From Streptomyces tuirus (lineage in GTDB: Bacteria; Actinomycetota; Actinomycetes; Streptomycetales; Streptomycetaceae): a DNA stretch of 64,000 nt. The translations under genes and the position numbers were made by a program. The notes below the pieces were generated by a model. That model worked only from the letters and a program-made list of their open reading frames with translations, searched no databases and was not told the DNA's origin. This document shows, piece by piece, positions 32,198 through 42,042 of this stretch (position 1 is the first letter of the stretch; every line of letters begins with the position of its first letter). Location of the stretch: positions 2,174,501 to 2,238,500 of the forward strand of contig JAGTPG010000002.1 in assembly GCA_018195615.1 (NCBI GenBank). The letters run 5' to 3'.

Positions 32198-33727
32198 CTA
32201 CCTCTCCAACTGCCCGTTGAACCTGCGAGGCAGCCCCAGCGGGTTCTCATCCCTCAGCTCCGCCGGAAGCAGCGCCTCCGGCGCGTTCTGATAAACCACC
32301 GGCCGCAGCCACCGCTCGATCGCCGTCCCACCCACTGACGTGGACGTCGACGTCGTGGCCGGGTACGGCCCCCCGTGGTGCTGAGCCGGCGCGACGGCAA
32401 CCCCCGTCGGCCAGCCATTGACCAGCACACGCCCGGCCAGCGGCGTCAGCTCCTGCAGCAGCTCCGCACCACGGCCCTGGCCGGCGGCCTCCTCCTCGGA
32501 CAGCTGCACCGTCGCCGTCAGGTTGCCCGGCAGCCGCGACAGCACCGCCTTCACCTCGGTCTCGTCCTCGTAGCGGGCCACCACGGTGACCGGTCCGAAG
32601 CACTCCTCCAGCAGCAGGTCGTGTTCGCCCTCCGCCGCCAGCCTGCTCGCCGGCACCGTGAGGAAGCCCGCGCTGACCGTGTGCTCGCCGCCCGCGCCGG
32701 GCGTGACCGGGGAGTCGACGTCGGGCAGCTGGGTGCGCTCGGCGACGCCGGCCACGAAGTTGTCGCGCATCCGGTGGTCTAGGAGCACCCCGGCGTCGGT
32801 GTCGCTGACGGCGTCGGTCAGCGACTTCAGCAGGGCGTCACCGGCGGCACCGGCCGGCGCGAGGACGAGGCCGGGCTTCACGCAGAACTGGCCGACGCCC
32901 AGCGTCATCGAACCGGCGAGCCCGGAGCCGATCACCTCGGCCCGCTCGGCGGCGGCGGCCTCGGTGACGACGACCGGGTTCAGGGAGCCCAGCTCGCCGT
33001 GGAAAGGGATCGGCACGGGGCGGGCGGCCGCCGCGTCGAAGAGGGCCCGGCCACCGCGTACGGACCCGGTGAAGCCGGCCGCCGCGACCAGCGGGTGCTT
33101 GATCAGCTCGACGCCCGCCTCAAAGCCGTGCACCAGGCCGACGACGCCCTCGGGGATGTCGTGCCGGGCGGCGGCGCGGCGCAGCACCTTCGCCACGTAC
33201 TCGGACAGGGCCGGGTGGTCCGGGTGGGCCTTGACGACGACCGGGCAGCCGGCCCCCAGCGCGCTCGCGGTGTCGCCGCCGGCGACCGAGAAGGCGAAGG
33301 GGAAGTTCGACGCCGAGTAGACGGCGACGACGCCGAGCGACACCTTGTAGCGGCGCAGGTCCGGGATCGGCGGGGTCGCGGTGTCGTCGGGGTGGTTGAT
33401 GACGACGTCGAGGAAGGCGCCCTCGTCGACGATGTCGGCGAAGGCCCGCAGCTGGTAGCAGGTGCGGGCGAGCTCGCCGGTCAGCCGGACCGGGCCGAGC
33501 GCGGTCTCGGCGTCGGCGGTCTCGACGAGACCGTCCTTGGCCGCCTGGAGCTCGTCGGCGGCGGTGCGCAGGAAGGCGGCGCGGACGGTGCGGTCGGCGA
33601 GTGCGCCGCGCGCCTCGTGAGCGGCCCGGACGGCGGCGTCGACCTCCTGGGCTGTGGCCTCCACCGCAACCTGTTCACGCTGCTTCCCGGTTCGGGGGTC
33701 GACACTCCAGACTGGTGCTGCTGCCAC
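32198..33727 (-). CDS. 2-oxoglutarate semialdehyde dehydrogenase-like aldehyde dehydrogenase
   Basis: A 509-residue NAD(P)-dependent aldehyde dehydrogenase of the group that oxidises alpha-ketoglutaric semialdehyde to 2-oxoglutarate. YSASNFPFAFSVAGGDTASA and VVKAHPDHPALSE bind cofactor. PFHGELGSLNPVVV holds the catalytic Glu, and GVGQFCVKPGLVL the catalytic Cys near 285. GTG 33727 follows GGAGGGACCC and gives the family N terminus; the upstream 160 codons are spurious. It is divergent from the IclR regulator, which probably controls it. In bacteria this step ends oxidative uronate, aldarate or hydroxyproline breakdown, so a link to the pectin island is plausible. Confidence 0.87.
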   Translation of the reverse strand: MAAAPVWSVDPRTGKQREQVAVEATAQEVDAAVRAAHEARGALADRTVRAAFLRTAADELQAAKDGLVETADAETALGPVRLTGELARTCYQLRAFADIVDEGAFLDVVINHPDDTATPPIPDLRRYKVSLGVVAVYSASNFPFAFSVAGGDTASALGAGCPVVVKAHPDHPALSEYVAKVLRRAAARHDIPEGVVGLVHGFEAGVELIKHPLVAAAGFTGSVRGGRALFDAAAARPVPIPFHGELGSLNPVVVTEAAAAERAEVIGSGLAGSMTLGVGQFCVKPGLVLAPAGAAGDALLKSLTDAVSDTDAGVLLDHRMRDNFVAGVAERTQLPDVDSPVTPGAGGEHTVSAGFLTVPASRLAAEGEHDLLLEECFGPVTVVARYEDETEVKAVLSRLPGNLTATVQLSEEEAAGQGRGAELLQELTPLAGRVLVNGWPTGVAVAPAQHHGGPYPATTSTSTSVGGTAIERWLRPVVYQNAPEALLPAELRDENPLGLPRRFNGQLER

Positions 33728-33779
33728 CGCGGGTCCCTCCACACATGTAATGCCGCAGTACTGGGTCATCCACCAGGGG

Positions 33780-33796
33780 TGTTCGATATACTGAAC
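33780..33796. promoter_or_regulatory. Putative IclR-type operator in the divergent promoter
   Basis: TGTTCGATATACTGAAC is an imperfect palindrome with GTTC/GAAC arms around an AT core. It sits between the dehydrogenase and IclR starts. IclR/KdgR family sites often have such a TTCG-AT-rich-CGAA layout. Assignment is from position and symmetry only. Confidence 0.5.
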
Positions 33797-33860
33797 GCCG
33801 TCTCTGATGATGAATATGCTGTTGGAGACTATTTCCCGTCCAACGAAGGGGTCAAGGGCG

Positions 33861-34633
33861 ATGTCGGGAGCCGAGACAGGCGGCGGGGCGCAGGTCAAGT
33901 CCGCGGTACGGACCGTTGAGCTGCTGGAATACTTCGCCGGGCGCCCCGGTATGCACTCCCTCGCGGCGGTCCAGGAGGCCGTCGGGTACCCCAAGTCCAG
34001 CCTGTACATGCTCCTGCGCACGCTCGTCGAGCTGGGCTGGGTGGAGACGGACGCGACGGGCACGCGGTACGGCATCGGGGTGCGGGCGCTGCTGGTCGGC
34101 ACGTCGTACATCGACGGCGACGAGGTGGTCGCGGCGGCCCGGCCCACCCTGGACCGGCTCTCCGACGACACCACGGAGACGATCCACCTGGCCCGCCTGG
34201 ACGGCACGAACGTCGTCTACCTCGCCACCCGCCAGTCGCAGCACTACCTGCGCCCCTTCACCCGGGTCGGCCGCCGCCTCCCCGCGCACTCCACGTCCCT
34301 CGGCAAGGCGCTGCTGAGCACGTACTCGGACGAGCAGGTCCGCAAGGTGCTCCCGGAGACGCTGCCCGCGCTGACCGAGCACACGATCACCGACCGGGAG
34401 AAGCTCATCGACGAGCTGCGCCAGGTGCGGGAGCAGGGGTTCGCCGTGGACCGCGAGGAGAACACGCTGGGCTGCGCTGCTTCGGGGTGGCGATCCCGTA
34501 CCGCACGCCGGCGCGGGACGCGATCAGCTGCTCGGTGCCGGTGGCCCGGCTGACGCCCGCGCACGAACAGCTGGTGAAGGACGCGCTGTTCGACGCGCGG
34601 GACCGGCTGACCCTGGCCACCCGTAGGCTCTGA
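33861..34633 (+). CDS. IclR-family transcriptional regulator
   Basis: About 257 residues. The N-terminal winged helix has AVRTVELLEYFAGRPGMHSL and VGYPKSSLYMLLRTL. The C-terminal IclR effector domain has TIHLARLDGTNVVYLAT and LPAHSTSLGKALLS. One break near 34473 (GGG to GGGG) restores NTLGLRCFGVAIPYRTPA and the true end at 34633. ATG 33861 follows AAGGGG; an in-frame ATG at 33807 would add 18 residues. Divergent from the dehydrogenase gene, which it probably represses. Confidence 0.87.
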
Positions 34634-34636
34634 GGC

Positions 34637-35105
34637 ATGAATGTCGAGCTGCGCGCGGTCCATGACAGCGATCTGCCGGTCTTCTACCGGCAGATGAACG
34701 ACCCCGAGGCGCTCCACATGGCGGCCTTCACCCCGAGGACCCGTCCGACCGGGACGCCTTCGACGCCCACTGGGCGAAGATCAGGTCCTCGGACGCTGTC
34801 AACCGCACCGTGCTGGCCGACGGTGACGTGGTCGGCAGCGCGGCGGTGTACGGAGTGCCGGGCGAGCGCGAGGTGACGTACTGGATCGACCGGGCGTACT
34901 GGGGAAGGGCATCGCCACGGCGGCCTTGCGGGCCCTGCTCGCGGAGGTGCCCGAGCGTCCCCTCTACGCGCGGGCGGCTTCGGACAACGCGGGGTCGCTG
35001 CGCGTCCTGGAGAAGTGCGGGTTCCGTGCCGTGGCGACGGCCCGGGGGTACGCCCAGGCCCGGGGCGCCGAGATCGACGAGACGGTGTTGATCCTGGAGG
35101 GCTGA
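34637..35105 (+). CDS. GNAT-family N-acetyltransferase, two frame breaks
   Basis: About 156 residues. ELRAVHDSDLPVFYRQMND opens a RimJ/RimL-like GNAT domain. Breaks near 34736 (CCCC, reading AAFTPEDPSDRDAF) and 34906 (GGGG, reading DRAYWGKGIATAALRALL) interrupt the frame. The second restores the acetyl-CoA loop, and RAASDNAGSLRVLEKCGF follows. The acceptor is unknown. It begins 3 nt after the iclR stop, so it may be co-transcribed with that gene. Confidence 0.78.
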
Positions 35106-35183
35106 GGCCCTCCCCCGTCCGGCGGAGGCGGATCGTCGTCGGGCAGGAGGTGCCGCGGGTCTCCTCCGCGGGAGCCTGAGCGC

Positions 35184-36187
35184 ATGACGCAGTCGATCGC
35201 TCCTCCCGCCGCTCCCGGCCTCGTCCGGCTCAGCCGCCCCCGGCGGATCCTCCGTGCCGTCGCCGTCGTCTCCTGTGTGCCGTACCTCGGGCTCAAGGTC
35301 GCCTGGGCTCGCCGGGAGTCAGGCCGGGATTCCCGAAGGGAGTCCGCTGCTCGACGACCGCCTCACCATGGCCGTGATCAACGGTCTTTCCGTCCTGCTG
35401 GACAGCGCGGTCATCGTGCTGGCGCTGCTGCTGACCCGGCCGTGGGGCTGCGGGTGCCGGCCTGGCTGCCCGCGTTCCCCGCGTGGGTCGCCACCGGGCT
35501 GCTCGCGCCGATCATGGCCGGGTTCCCGGCGCAGCTGGTCGTGAGGGCCTTCGGAGCGACGCCACGCCGGGCCCGGACGACGAGCCCTTCCTCCACGAGT
35601 GGGTGTTCACCGTCGTGTACACGGGGTTCATCCTGCAAGGGCTCGCTCTGGGAGCGCTGTTCGTGCTCTACGCCCGTGACCGCTGGGGGCACTTGTGGCG
35701 CGGGCGGGTGTGGGAGCTGCCCGTGGGGGTCGTCGGGCCGGCCCACCGCGCCCTGGCCGTCGTGGCGGCCGTGCTCGCCCTGCCGCCGCTCACCCTCCAC
35801 CTGCTGTGGGCCTGCGGCGTCACCGCCGGGCTCAGCGAGGGCCGGGCGGCGGACCGCGGTGGTGACTTCTACGTCCTGGAGGCCATGTACGTGGCGTTCC
35901 TCGTCGCGGCCGTCGCCGGGGGCGTCCTGCTGGCCTTCCGGCGCGGCCGGGCCCTGCCGGTGGCGGTGCCGCTCGGGCTGGCCTGGGTCGGCTCCGCTGC
36001 CGTGGCCTGCTGGGGCGGCTGGCTGTCCCTCGCTTCCCTCGGCGGCGTGGAGGACCTCGCGGATCGTCCGACGCCGCTGATGAACCTCGCCTACGCTGGC
36101 CAGATGCTCGTCGGCCTGCTCGTCGCCGCCATCGGCGCCTACTGCTTCGCGGAGCGCTCGGCCAGAGCCGTACGGCGGGCGGCATGA
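35184..36187 (+). CDS. Polytopic membrane protein upstream of a two-component system
   Basis: About 335 residues with roughly seven hydrophobic segments, such as MAVINGLSVLLDSAVIVLAL, GLLAPIMAGFPAQLVV and YVAFLVAAVAGGVLLAF. Net breaks are near 35305-35320 (equivalent to two missing bases), 35446 and 35562; repair gives PWGLRVPAWLPAFPAWVATG and AFGSDATPGPDDEPFLHEW. No known domain. Its stop overlaps the histidine-kinase start by 4 nt, so it is probably the sensory partner or a co-expressed membrane protein of that system. Confidence 0.68.
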
Positions 36188-37452
36188 TCGCAGTCGCCCG
36201 GTCCCTGTTCGGCCGGCGGGCGCGCCTGCGCTGGGTCCATCTGATCCTCGGCGGCGCGCTCGCCATGCCGTACGTCATGGTCGGCTCGGTGATCATCGGC
36301 CCGGCCACCGGCAGCACGAACGTCTTCGGGTCCTTTCCCCTCCAGCTCGCCTCCTTCGGCGTGGGGCTGCCGATCGCCGCCGTCTCGTCGCTGTTCCCGA
36401 TGGCCCGGCCGCTGGAGGCCGCCAACGTGCGCTGGCTGTGCGATGTCGACACGGACCGGATCGCCTCGGGACCGGCCCGGACGTGGGGCGAGAGGGGCCG
36501 TACGGCGGCCTGGTTCACGCTGCATATCGGGTTCGGCGGGATCATCGCGGGGGCGTCGCTGGCCCTGCCGCCGTTCGCCGCCGTACTGATCGTGCTGCCG
36601 GTCTTCGCGGGACTGCGTGGCACCCGGCTCGGTCTGCCCGAAGTCTTCGACCACACCTGGGCGTTGGCGCTGTCCCCGGTCGCGGGCGCCGCGTCGCTCG
36701 TCGCCCTGGCCGGCTGCGCGGCCGGTTGCGGAGCGCTGCTGGCCCGCTGGGCGCCGGTGCTGCTCGGCCCCACGCCCGAGGACCGGCTCGCCGCCGCCGA
36801 GGCACGCGCGGCCGACCTGGCCGTGCGCAACCGGCTGGCGCGGGAGTTGCACGACTCCGTCGGCCACGCGCTGAGCGCGGTCACCCTCCAGGCGAGCGCC
36901 GCGCGCCGGGTGCTCGACTCCGACCCGGAGTTCGTCCGCGAGGCCCTCGCCGCGATCGAGGACACCACCCGGCGTACCGTCGGCGAACTCGACGCCGTCC
37001 TGGGCGTGCTGCGCGAGGGCGACGCCCCGGGCACGGCCCCGGCGCCGACCCTCGCCGCCGACCTCGACGGCTTGCTGCGCCGTACCCGGGCGGGCGGACA
37101 GCGGGTGACGGCCGCGGTCGAGGCCGACCCGGAGGCGCTGCCCCCGCCGCTGTCCCGCGAGGCCTACCGGATCGTGCAGGAGGGGCTGAGCAACGCCCTC
37201 AAGCACGCCGGGGACCGGGCCGTCGTGGACGTGCGGATCGCGGTGGCGGACGGGCAGCTGGAGATCACCGTGGAGAATCCGCTGAGCGGTTCCGCCTCCT
37301 CCCGCCCCGGCGGCGGCCACGGCCTGCGCGGCATCGCGGACCGGGTCAGGCTGCTGGGCGGGACGGTGACGGCCGGACCGACCGCCGCGCGGACGTGGCG
37401 GCTGCACACGCGTCTGCCGATGAAAGCGCCCGTGAGGAAAGAGCCCACATGA
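36184..37452 (+). CDS. Two-component sensor histidine kinase (HisKA_3 type)
   Basis: A 422-residue membrane kinase. About five hydrophobic helices occupy residues 15-200. The dimerisation box RNRLARELHDSVGHALSAVT has the phosphorylated histidine near 224. The ATPase domain shows REAYRIVQEGLSNALKHAG (N box) and GGGHGLRGIADRVRLLGG (G box). It overlaps the membrane protein before it and the regulator after it, so the three form an operon. The signal is unknown. Confidence 0.93.
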   Translation: MIAVARSLFGRRARLRWVHLILGGALAMPYVMVGSVIIGPATGSTNVFGSFPLQLASFGVGLPIAAVSSLFPMARPLEAANVRWLCDVDTDRIASGPARTWGERGRTAAWFTLHIGFGGIIAGASLALPPFAAVLIVLPVFAGLRGTRLGLPEVFDHTWALALSPVAGAASLVALAGCAAGCGALLARWAPVLLGPTPEDRLAAAEARAADLAVRNRLARELHDSVGHALSAVTLQASAARRVLDSDPEFVREALAAIEDTTRRTVGELDAVLGVLREGDAPGTAPAPTLAADLDGLLRRTRAGGQRVTAAVEADPEALPPPLSREAYRIVQEGLSNALKHAGDRAVVDVRIAVADGQLEITVENPLSGSASSRPGGGHGLRGIADRVRLLGGTVTAGPTAARTWRLHTRLPMKAPVRKEPT

Positions 37453-38111
37453 CCCACCCCGCTCCCATCCGTGTCGTCCTCGCCGACGACGAGCGCATGG
37501 TCCGCACCGCGCTGCGCGCCATCCTCTCCGCCGAGCCGGACCTGGAGGTGGTGGGCGAGGCGGCCACCGGCGCCGAGGCCGTGTCGGTGGTGCGGGAGCT
37601 GCGGCCGGACGTCGTCCTCATGGACGTCCGGATGCCGGAGACGGACGGCATCCGCGCCACCGAACAGATCCTCGCGACGCTGGACGAGCCGCCCAGGATC
37701 GTCGTCGTGACCACGTTCGAGAACGACTCCTACGTGTACGACGCGCTCCGCGCCGGAGCCGCCGGGTTCCTGCTGAAGCGGGCGGACGCGGACGCGCTGG
37801 TGCAGGCGGTCCGGCTGGTGGCGCGCAGCGACAGCCTGCTGTTCCCGGCGGCCGTCCGCACGCTCGCGACCGAGCACGCCCGGGCGCGTCCGGCGCCGCC
37901 CGCGTGGGTGGCGAAGCTCACGGGCCGCGAGCGGGAGGTGCTGCGGCACATGGCGGGCGGGCTCACCAACGCGGAGATCGCCCGCCGGATGGAGGTCGGC
38001 CCCGCCACGGTGAAGTCGCACGTGGCGGCGGTCCTGGCCAAGACGGGCACCCGGGACCGTACGCAGGCGGTGATCGCGGCGTACGAGGCGGGGTTTCTGA
38101 ACGGCGGATGA
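37449..38111 (+). CDS. NarL/FixJ (LuxR-type) response regulator
   Basis: A 220-residue regulator. The receiver domain has the acidic pair in VVLADDERMVRTAL, phospho-Asp 55 in DVVLMDVRMPETDG, the T in VVVTTFEND and the K in GFLLKRADAD. A LuxR DNA-binding domain follows: LTGREREVLRHMAGGLTNAE and ATVKSHVAAVLAKTGTRDR. ATG 37449 overlaps the kinase stop (ATGA). Cognate of that kinase. Confidence 0.94.
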   Translation: MTHPAPIRVVLADDERMVRTALRAILSAEPDLEVVGEAATGAEAVSVVRELRPDVVLMDVRMPETDGIRATEQILATLDEPPRIVVVTTFENDSYVYDALRAGAAGFLLKRADADALVQAVRLVARSDSLLFPAAVRTLATEHARARPAPPAWVAKLTGREREVLRHMAGGLTNAEIARRMEVGPATVKSHVAAVLAKTGTRDRTQAVIAAYEAGFLNGG

Positions 38112-38187
38112 GAAAACCGGCCCGCCGGATGAGAAACCCGGACACGTGGGAACGATCCGCCCGGCGTGGCTCGTCCTCATGTTCGGG

Positions 38188-39645
38188 ATGAACAAGACGA
38201 TCAGGCGCGCGTCGGTCTTCACACTGCTGCTGGTGCTGGCTCTGCTGGGCAGGGCGACCTGGGTGCAGTTCTACGAGGGCCAGGCGCTCGCAGACGACAA
38301 GGACAACCGGCGGAACGCGATCGAGACGTACTCGGCGCCGCTCGGCAACATCATCGTGGGCGGCCGGTCGGTCACCGGCTCGGCGCCGACGAAGAACAGC
38401 GACCTCAAGTACAAGCGCACGTACACGGACGGCGAGCTGTACGCGGCGGTCACGGGATACGCCTCGCAGGCGTACGCACCGACCCAGCTGGAGGGCATCT
38501 ACACCGCCCTCCTCAACGGCACGGACAACCGTCTGAAGTCGGTGATGGACACCATCACCAACCAGCGGGCCGATCCGGGCAACGTGGTCACGACGATCGA
38601 CCCGGACGTGCAGAAGGCGGCGTACGACGCGCTCGGCGACAAGAAGGGCGGCGCCGTCGCCATCGACCCGAAGACCGGGAAGATCCTCGCGGTCGTGTCG
38701 ACACCGTCGTACGACCCCTCGTCGCTGACCGACGCCAACACGGCCGGGGAGGCCTGGAAGAAGCTCACGAGCGACCCGGAGAAGCCGCTGACCAACCGTG
38801 CGCTGCGGCAGCCGCTGCCGCCCGGGTCGACGTTCAAGCTGGTCGTGGCGGCGGCCGCGCTGGAGGACGGGCTGTACCAGTCGGTGGACGACAAGACCGA
38901 CAGCCCCGACCCGTACACGCTGCCGGGCACCACCCGTGAGCTGTCCAACGAGAACCCGAACGCGCCCTGCACCGACGCCACCATCCGTACGGCGCTGCAG
39001 TACTCGTGCAACAACGTCTTCGCGAAGATGGCCGTCCAGCTGGGCCAGGACAAGGTCAAGGCGATGGCCGAGAAGTTCGGCTTCAACGACGACCAACTGG
39101 ACGTCCCCGTCCGGGCCTACACGAGCGTGTATCCGTCGGACATGTACCCGTCGCAGACGGCGCTGACGGGCATCGGCCAGTTCGACGTCACGGCGACCCC
39201 GCTCCAGATGGCCATGGTGTCGGCGGCCATAGCCAACGGCGGCAAGCTGGTTTCGCCTCATATGGTGTCTCAGATCACCAACAGCGGCGGCGATGTGTTG
39301 CAGGACTACGACGACGAGGCGGGCAGCAAGGAGATCGTCAGCTCCTCGACCGCCGAGCAGTTGCAGTCGGCGATGCAGACCGTCGTGGACAAGGGCACCG
39401 GCTCCAACGCGCAGATCCCGGGCGCCACGGTGGGCGGCAAGACGGGTACGGCCCAGCACGGCGAGAACAACAGCCAGGTGCCGTACGCCTGGTTCACCTC
39501 GTACGGCAAGTCCGACTCGTCGGGCAAGGAGGTCGCCGTGGCGGTCGTCGTCGAGCAGTCGAACGCGGCCCGCTCGGAGGTCAGCGGCAACGGGCTCGCG
39601 GCGCCGGTCGCCAAGGCGATGATGGAAGCGGCCCTGAAGGACTGA
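38188..39645 (+). CDS. Penicillin-binding protein (D,D-transpeptidase, PbpA-like)
   Basis: A 485-residue membrane-anchored transpeptidase that cross-links peptidoglycan. One N-terminal helix (ASVFTLLLVLALLGRATWV) is followed by an extracytoplasmic part. Active-site motifs: SxxK in PPGSTFKLVV near 215, SCN in LQYSCNNVFAKMA near 272 and KTG in VGGKTGTAQH near 430. The N-terminal dimerisation domain is short, as in the PbpA/PBP2-like streptomycete paralogues. ATG 38188 is preferred because it leads into the positively charged anchor. There is no frame break. Monocistronic. Confidence 0.92.
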   Translation: MNKTIRRASVFTLLLVLALLGRATWVQFYEGQALADDKDNRRNAIETYSAPLGNIIVGGRSVTGSAPTKNSDLKYKRTYTDGELYAAVTGYASQAYAPTQLEGIYTALLNGTDNRLKSVMDTITNQRADPGNVVTTIDPDVQKAAYDALGDKKGGAVAIDPKTGKILAVVSTPSYDPSSLTDANTAGEAWKKLTSDPEKPLTNRALRQPLPPGSTFKLVVAAAALEDGLYQSVDDKTDSPDPYTLPGTTRELSNENPNAPCTDATIRTALQYSCNNVFAKMAVQLGQDKVKAMAEKFGFNDDQLDVPVRAYTSVYPSDMYPSQTALTGIGQFDVTATPLQMAMVSAAIANGGKLVSPHMVSQITNSGGDVLQDYDDEAGSKEIVSSSTAEQLQSAMQTVVDKGTGSNAQIPGATVGGKTGTAQHGENNSQVPYAWFTSYGKSDSSGKEVAVAVVVEQSNAARSEVSGNGLAAPVAKAMMEAALKD

Positions 39646-39680
39646 ACCTCCGCCGTGTGAAAGACGTCTGTACAAGCGAC

Positions 39681-39708
39681 GGGCCGCCCCCTCCCCCGGG
39701 GGCGGCCC
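39681..39708. terminator. Bidirectional terminator between PBP and NCS2 permease genes
   Basis: GGGCCGCCCCC pairs with GGGGGCGGCCC around a short C-rich loop. It sits in the 70-nt gap between convergent genes. No T-run. Confidence 0.72.
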
Positions 39709-39715
39709 TTCGCCG

Positions 39716-41173
39716 TTACTTGGCTCCGAGCAACTGCTCGATCGGGTCGATCGCGAAGTACACCAGGAACAGCGCCGAGGTCCCCCACAGCAGCCAGTGG
39801 ATCTCCTTGGCCTTGCCGAGCACGCTCTTGATGACGACGTACGCGAGGAACCCGGCGCCGATGCCGTTGGTGATGGAGTAGGTGAACGGCATCACGGCGA
39901 TGGTCAGGAACGCCGGGACGGCGATGTCGTACCGGTCCCAGTCGATGTGCTTGACCTGGGTCATCATCAGGAAGCCGACGGCGACCAGCGCCGGCGCCGC
40001 CGCCTGCAGCGGGACGATGGTGAGCAGCGGCGTCAGGAACAGCGCGAGGCCGAACAGGCCGCCGGTGACGAGGTTGGAGAAGCCGGTGCGCGAGCCCTCG
40101 CCGACGCCGGCCGCCGACTCGATGTAGGAGGTCGCCGAGGAGGCGGAGGCCGCGCCGCCCGCGACCGCAGCGGCACCGTCGATCAGCAGCACCCGGCCGA
40201 GGTTCGGGACCTTGCCCTCCTCGTCCAGCAGTCCGGCCTCGGCGCTGATGCCGACGACCGTGCCCATGGTGTCGAAGAAGTCCGACAGGATCAGGGTGAA
40301 GACCAGCAGCACGACGGTGACGACACCGACGCCGGGGGCGCTGAACGCGCCGAACAGGTCGAAGTCGCCGATGAGGCCGAAGTCCGGGGTGTCGACGAGC
40401 TTGTCGGGCCACGACGGTGTGGTGAGGCCCCAGGACTTGATGTCGGCTATGGAGTTGATCACTATCGCCACCGCCGTCATGGTGACGATGCTGATCAGGA
40501 TGGCGCCCTTGACCTTGCGCGCGAGCAGGCCGATCGTCAGCAGGACACCGAGGCAGAAGACGAGAATCGGCCACCCGGTGAGGGTGCCGGTGCCGCCCAG
40601 CTGAACCGGCACGGTGGTGTTCGCGGCGTCCGGGATGCGGCTGACGAACCCGGCGTCGACGAAGCCGATGAAGGCGATGAACAGGCCGATGCCGACGCTG
40701 ATCGCCTGCTTGAGCGGCTGGGGTATGGCGTGCATGACGGCCTCGCGCAGACCGGTCACCACCAGCACGCAGATCAGCAGGCCCTCGAGCACGATCAGGC
40801 CCATCGCGTCGTCCCAGCTCATCAGCGGGGCGATCTGGAAGGCGACCACGGCGTTCAGGCCGAGTCCGGCGGCGAGGGCGAGCGGCAGATTGCCGGCCAC
40901 ACCCATGATGATCGTCATGACCGCGGCCACCAGGGCGGTTGCGGTGGTGAGCTGGACGGCGTCCAGCTGGTGCCCGAACTTGTCCTTGGCGCTGCCCAGG
41001 ATGATGGGATTCAGGACAAGGATGTAGGCCATCGTGAAGAACGTGGCGAAGCCGCCGCGGATCTCCCGGCCGAAGGTGGAGCCCCGCTCGGAGATCCTGA
41101 AGAACCGGTCGACGCTGTTCACCGGTGGTGGTGCGGCGGCCGGCCGGTCGGTCACCTGCTGCGGTTCGGACAT
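39716..41173 (-). CDS. NCS2-family purine permease (AzgA-like)
   Basis: A 485-residue membrane transporter of the adenine/guanine/hypoxanthine permease group. ATFFTMAYILVLNPIILGSA near residue 50, VMTIIMGVAGNLPLALAAGLGLNAVVAF near 100 and LILSDFFDTMGTVVGISAEAGLLD near 290 are typical, as is ASSATSYIESAAGVGEGSRTG. It probably imports purine bases with protons. It faces a sigma factor gene across a 270-bp divergent gap. Confidence 0.9.
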   Translation of the reverse strand: MSEPQQVTDRPAAAPPPVNSVDRFFRISERGSTFGREIRGGFATFFTMAYILVLNPIILGSAKDKFGHQLDAVQLTTATALVAAVMTIIMGVAGNLPLALAAGLGLNAVVAFQIAPLMSWDDAMGLIVLEGLLICVLVVTGLREAVMHAIPQPLKQAISVGIGLFIAFIGFVDAGFVSRIPDAANTTVPVQLGGTGTLTGWPILVFCLGVLLTIGLLARKVKGAILISIVTMTAVAIVINSIADIKSWGLTTPSWPDKLVDTPDFGLIGDFDLFGAFSAPGVGVVTVVLLVFTLILSDFFDTMGTVVGISAEAGLLDEEGKVPNLGRVLLIDGAAAVAGGAASASSATSYIESAAGVGEGSRTGFSNLVTGGLFGLALFLTPLLTIVPLQAAAPALVAVGFLMMTQVKHIDWDRYDIAVPAFLTIAVMPFTYSITNGIGAGFLAYVVIKSVLGKAKEIHWLLWGTSALFLVYFAIDPIEQLLGAK

Positions 41174-41235
41174 GACGCGTGCTCCTTGATGCCTGGGTGA
41201 TCGGTGTGCGGATGCTGGCTGGATTGTCCCCGCGT

Positions 41236-41248
41236 TGAACCACGTTCA
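41236..41248. promoter_or_regulatory. Perfect 13-bp palindrome upstream of the purine permease
   Basis: TGAACCACGTTCA has 5-bp arms around CAC. It ends 63 nt before the permease start, where an operator would act. The protein is unknown. The gap 41174-41443 has no gene. Confidence 0.42.
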
Positions 41249-41373
41249 GGTTTTCTTCGTGTAACGGAATCAGAGTCCGGCCTGCCAACCGCTGTTCGAA
41301 GCTCCGTACGAACCATCCTGAGGATCGCTGCTACGCTTCCCGATCTCGTCCGGGCCTCCCCCGGATGATCACA

Positions 41374-41389
41374 TGTCATCTACATGACA
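41374..41389. promoter_or_regulatory. Palindrome upstream of the SigE-family sigma factor gene
   Basis: TGTCATCTACATGACA has perfect 6-bp arms around CTAC, ending 55 nt before the GTG start. It may be an operator or lie at the promoter. No regulator is adjacent. Confidence 0.42.
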
Positions 41390-41443
41390 CTCACAGGCAC
41401 CCCGGCCGGGAGTGCCCGAAGCCGCTGCGAGGAGAGGTCGCCC

Positions 41444-42042
41444 GTGGGCACTGTCGTCGACGACGCCGCCTCCGTGGAGTTCCACGCCTTCTTCGAGCGC
41501 CACTACGCCGAACTGTCCCGCCTCGCCTACCTGTTGACGGAGAGTCGGACACCGCCGACGACCTGGCGGCGGACGCGTTACTGGCGCTGTGGCACCGCTG
41601 GGACCGCGTGCGTGCCGCCGACCATCCGGCGGCGTACGCCCGCGGGGTGGTCGCCAACCTGGCCCGTACCCGCATCCGCAGCGCGGTGCGCGAGCGGCGG
41701 CGCATCGCCCTGTTCTGGTCGCAGCGCGAGGAGAACACCGAGAACCCGGACGTCGCGGGTGTGGTCGACGTCCAGGAGGCGCTGCGCAGGCTGCCGTTCC
41801 GCAAGCGGGCCTGTGTGGTGCTGCGGCACGCCTTCGACCTCTCGGAGAAGGACACCGCGCTCGCCCTCGGTGTCTCGGTGGGTACGGTGAAGAGCCAGAC
41901 CTCGAAGGGAATGGCCGAACTCCAGCGGTTGCTGGGCACACAGGGAGTGCCGCAGCGGATGCACGCCGCGCTGGGCGCGCCCCGCTGCTCGCCCGCCGTG
42001 GAGGGCGTACGCACCGGTGAGGGCGGAGGGAGGGACCGATGA
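41444..42042 (+). CDS. ECF sigma factor, SigE-like
   Basis: About 199 residues. Sigma region 2 begins EFHAFFERHYAELSRLAYLL and continues after one break near 41536 (reading TGESDTADDLAADALLALWH). Region 4 is ALRRLPFRKRACVVLRHAF through SEKDTALALGVSVGTVKSQT. GTG 41444 follows GAGGAGAGG. Overlaps by 4 nt the next gene, a one-TM protein, which may be its regulator. Confidence 0.88.
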
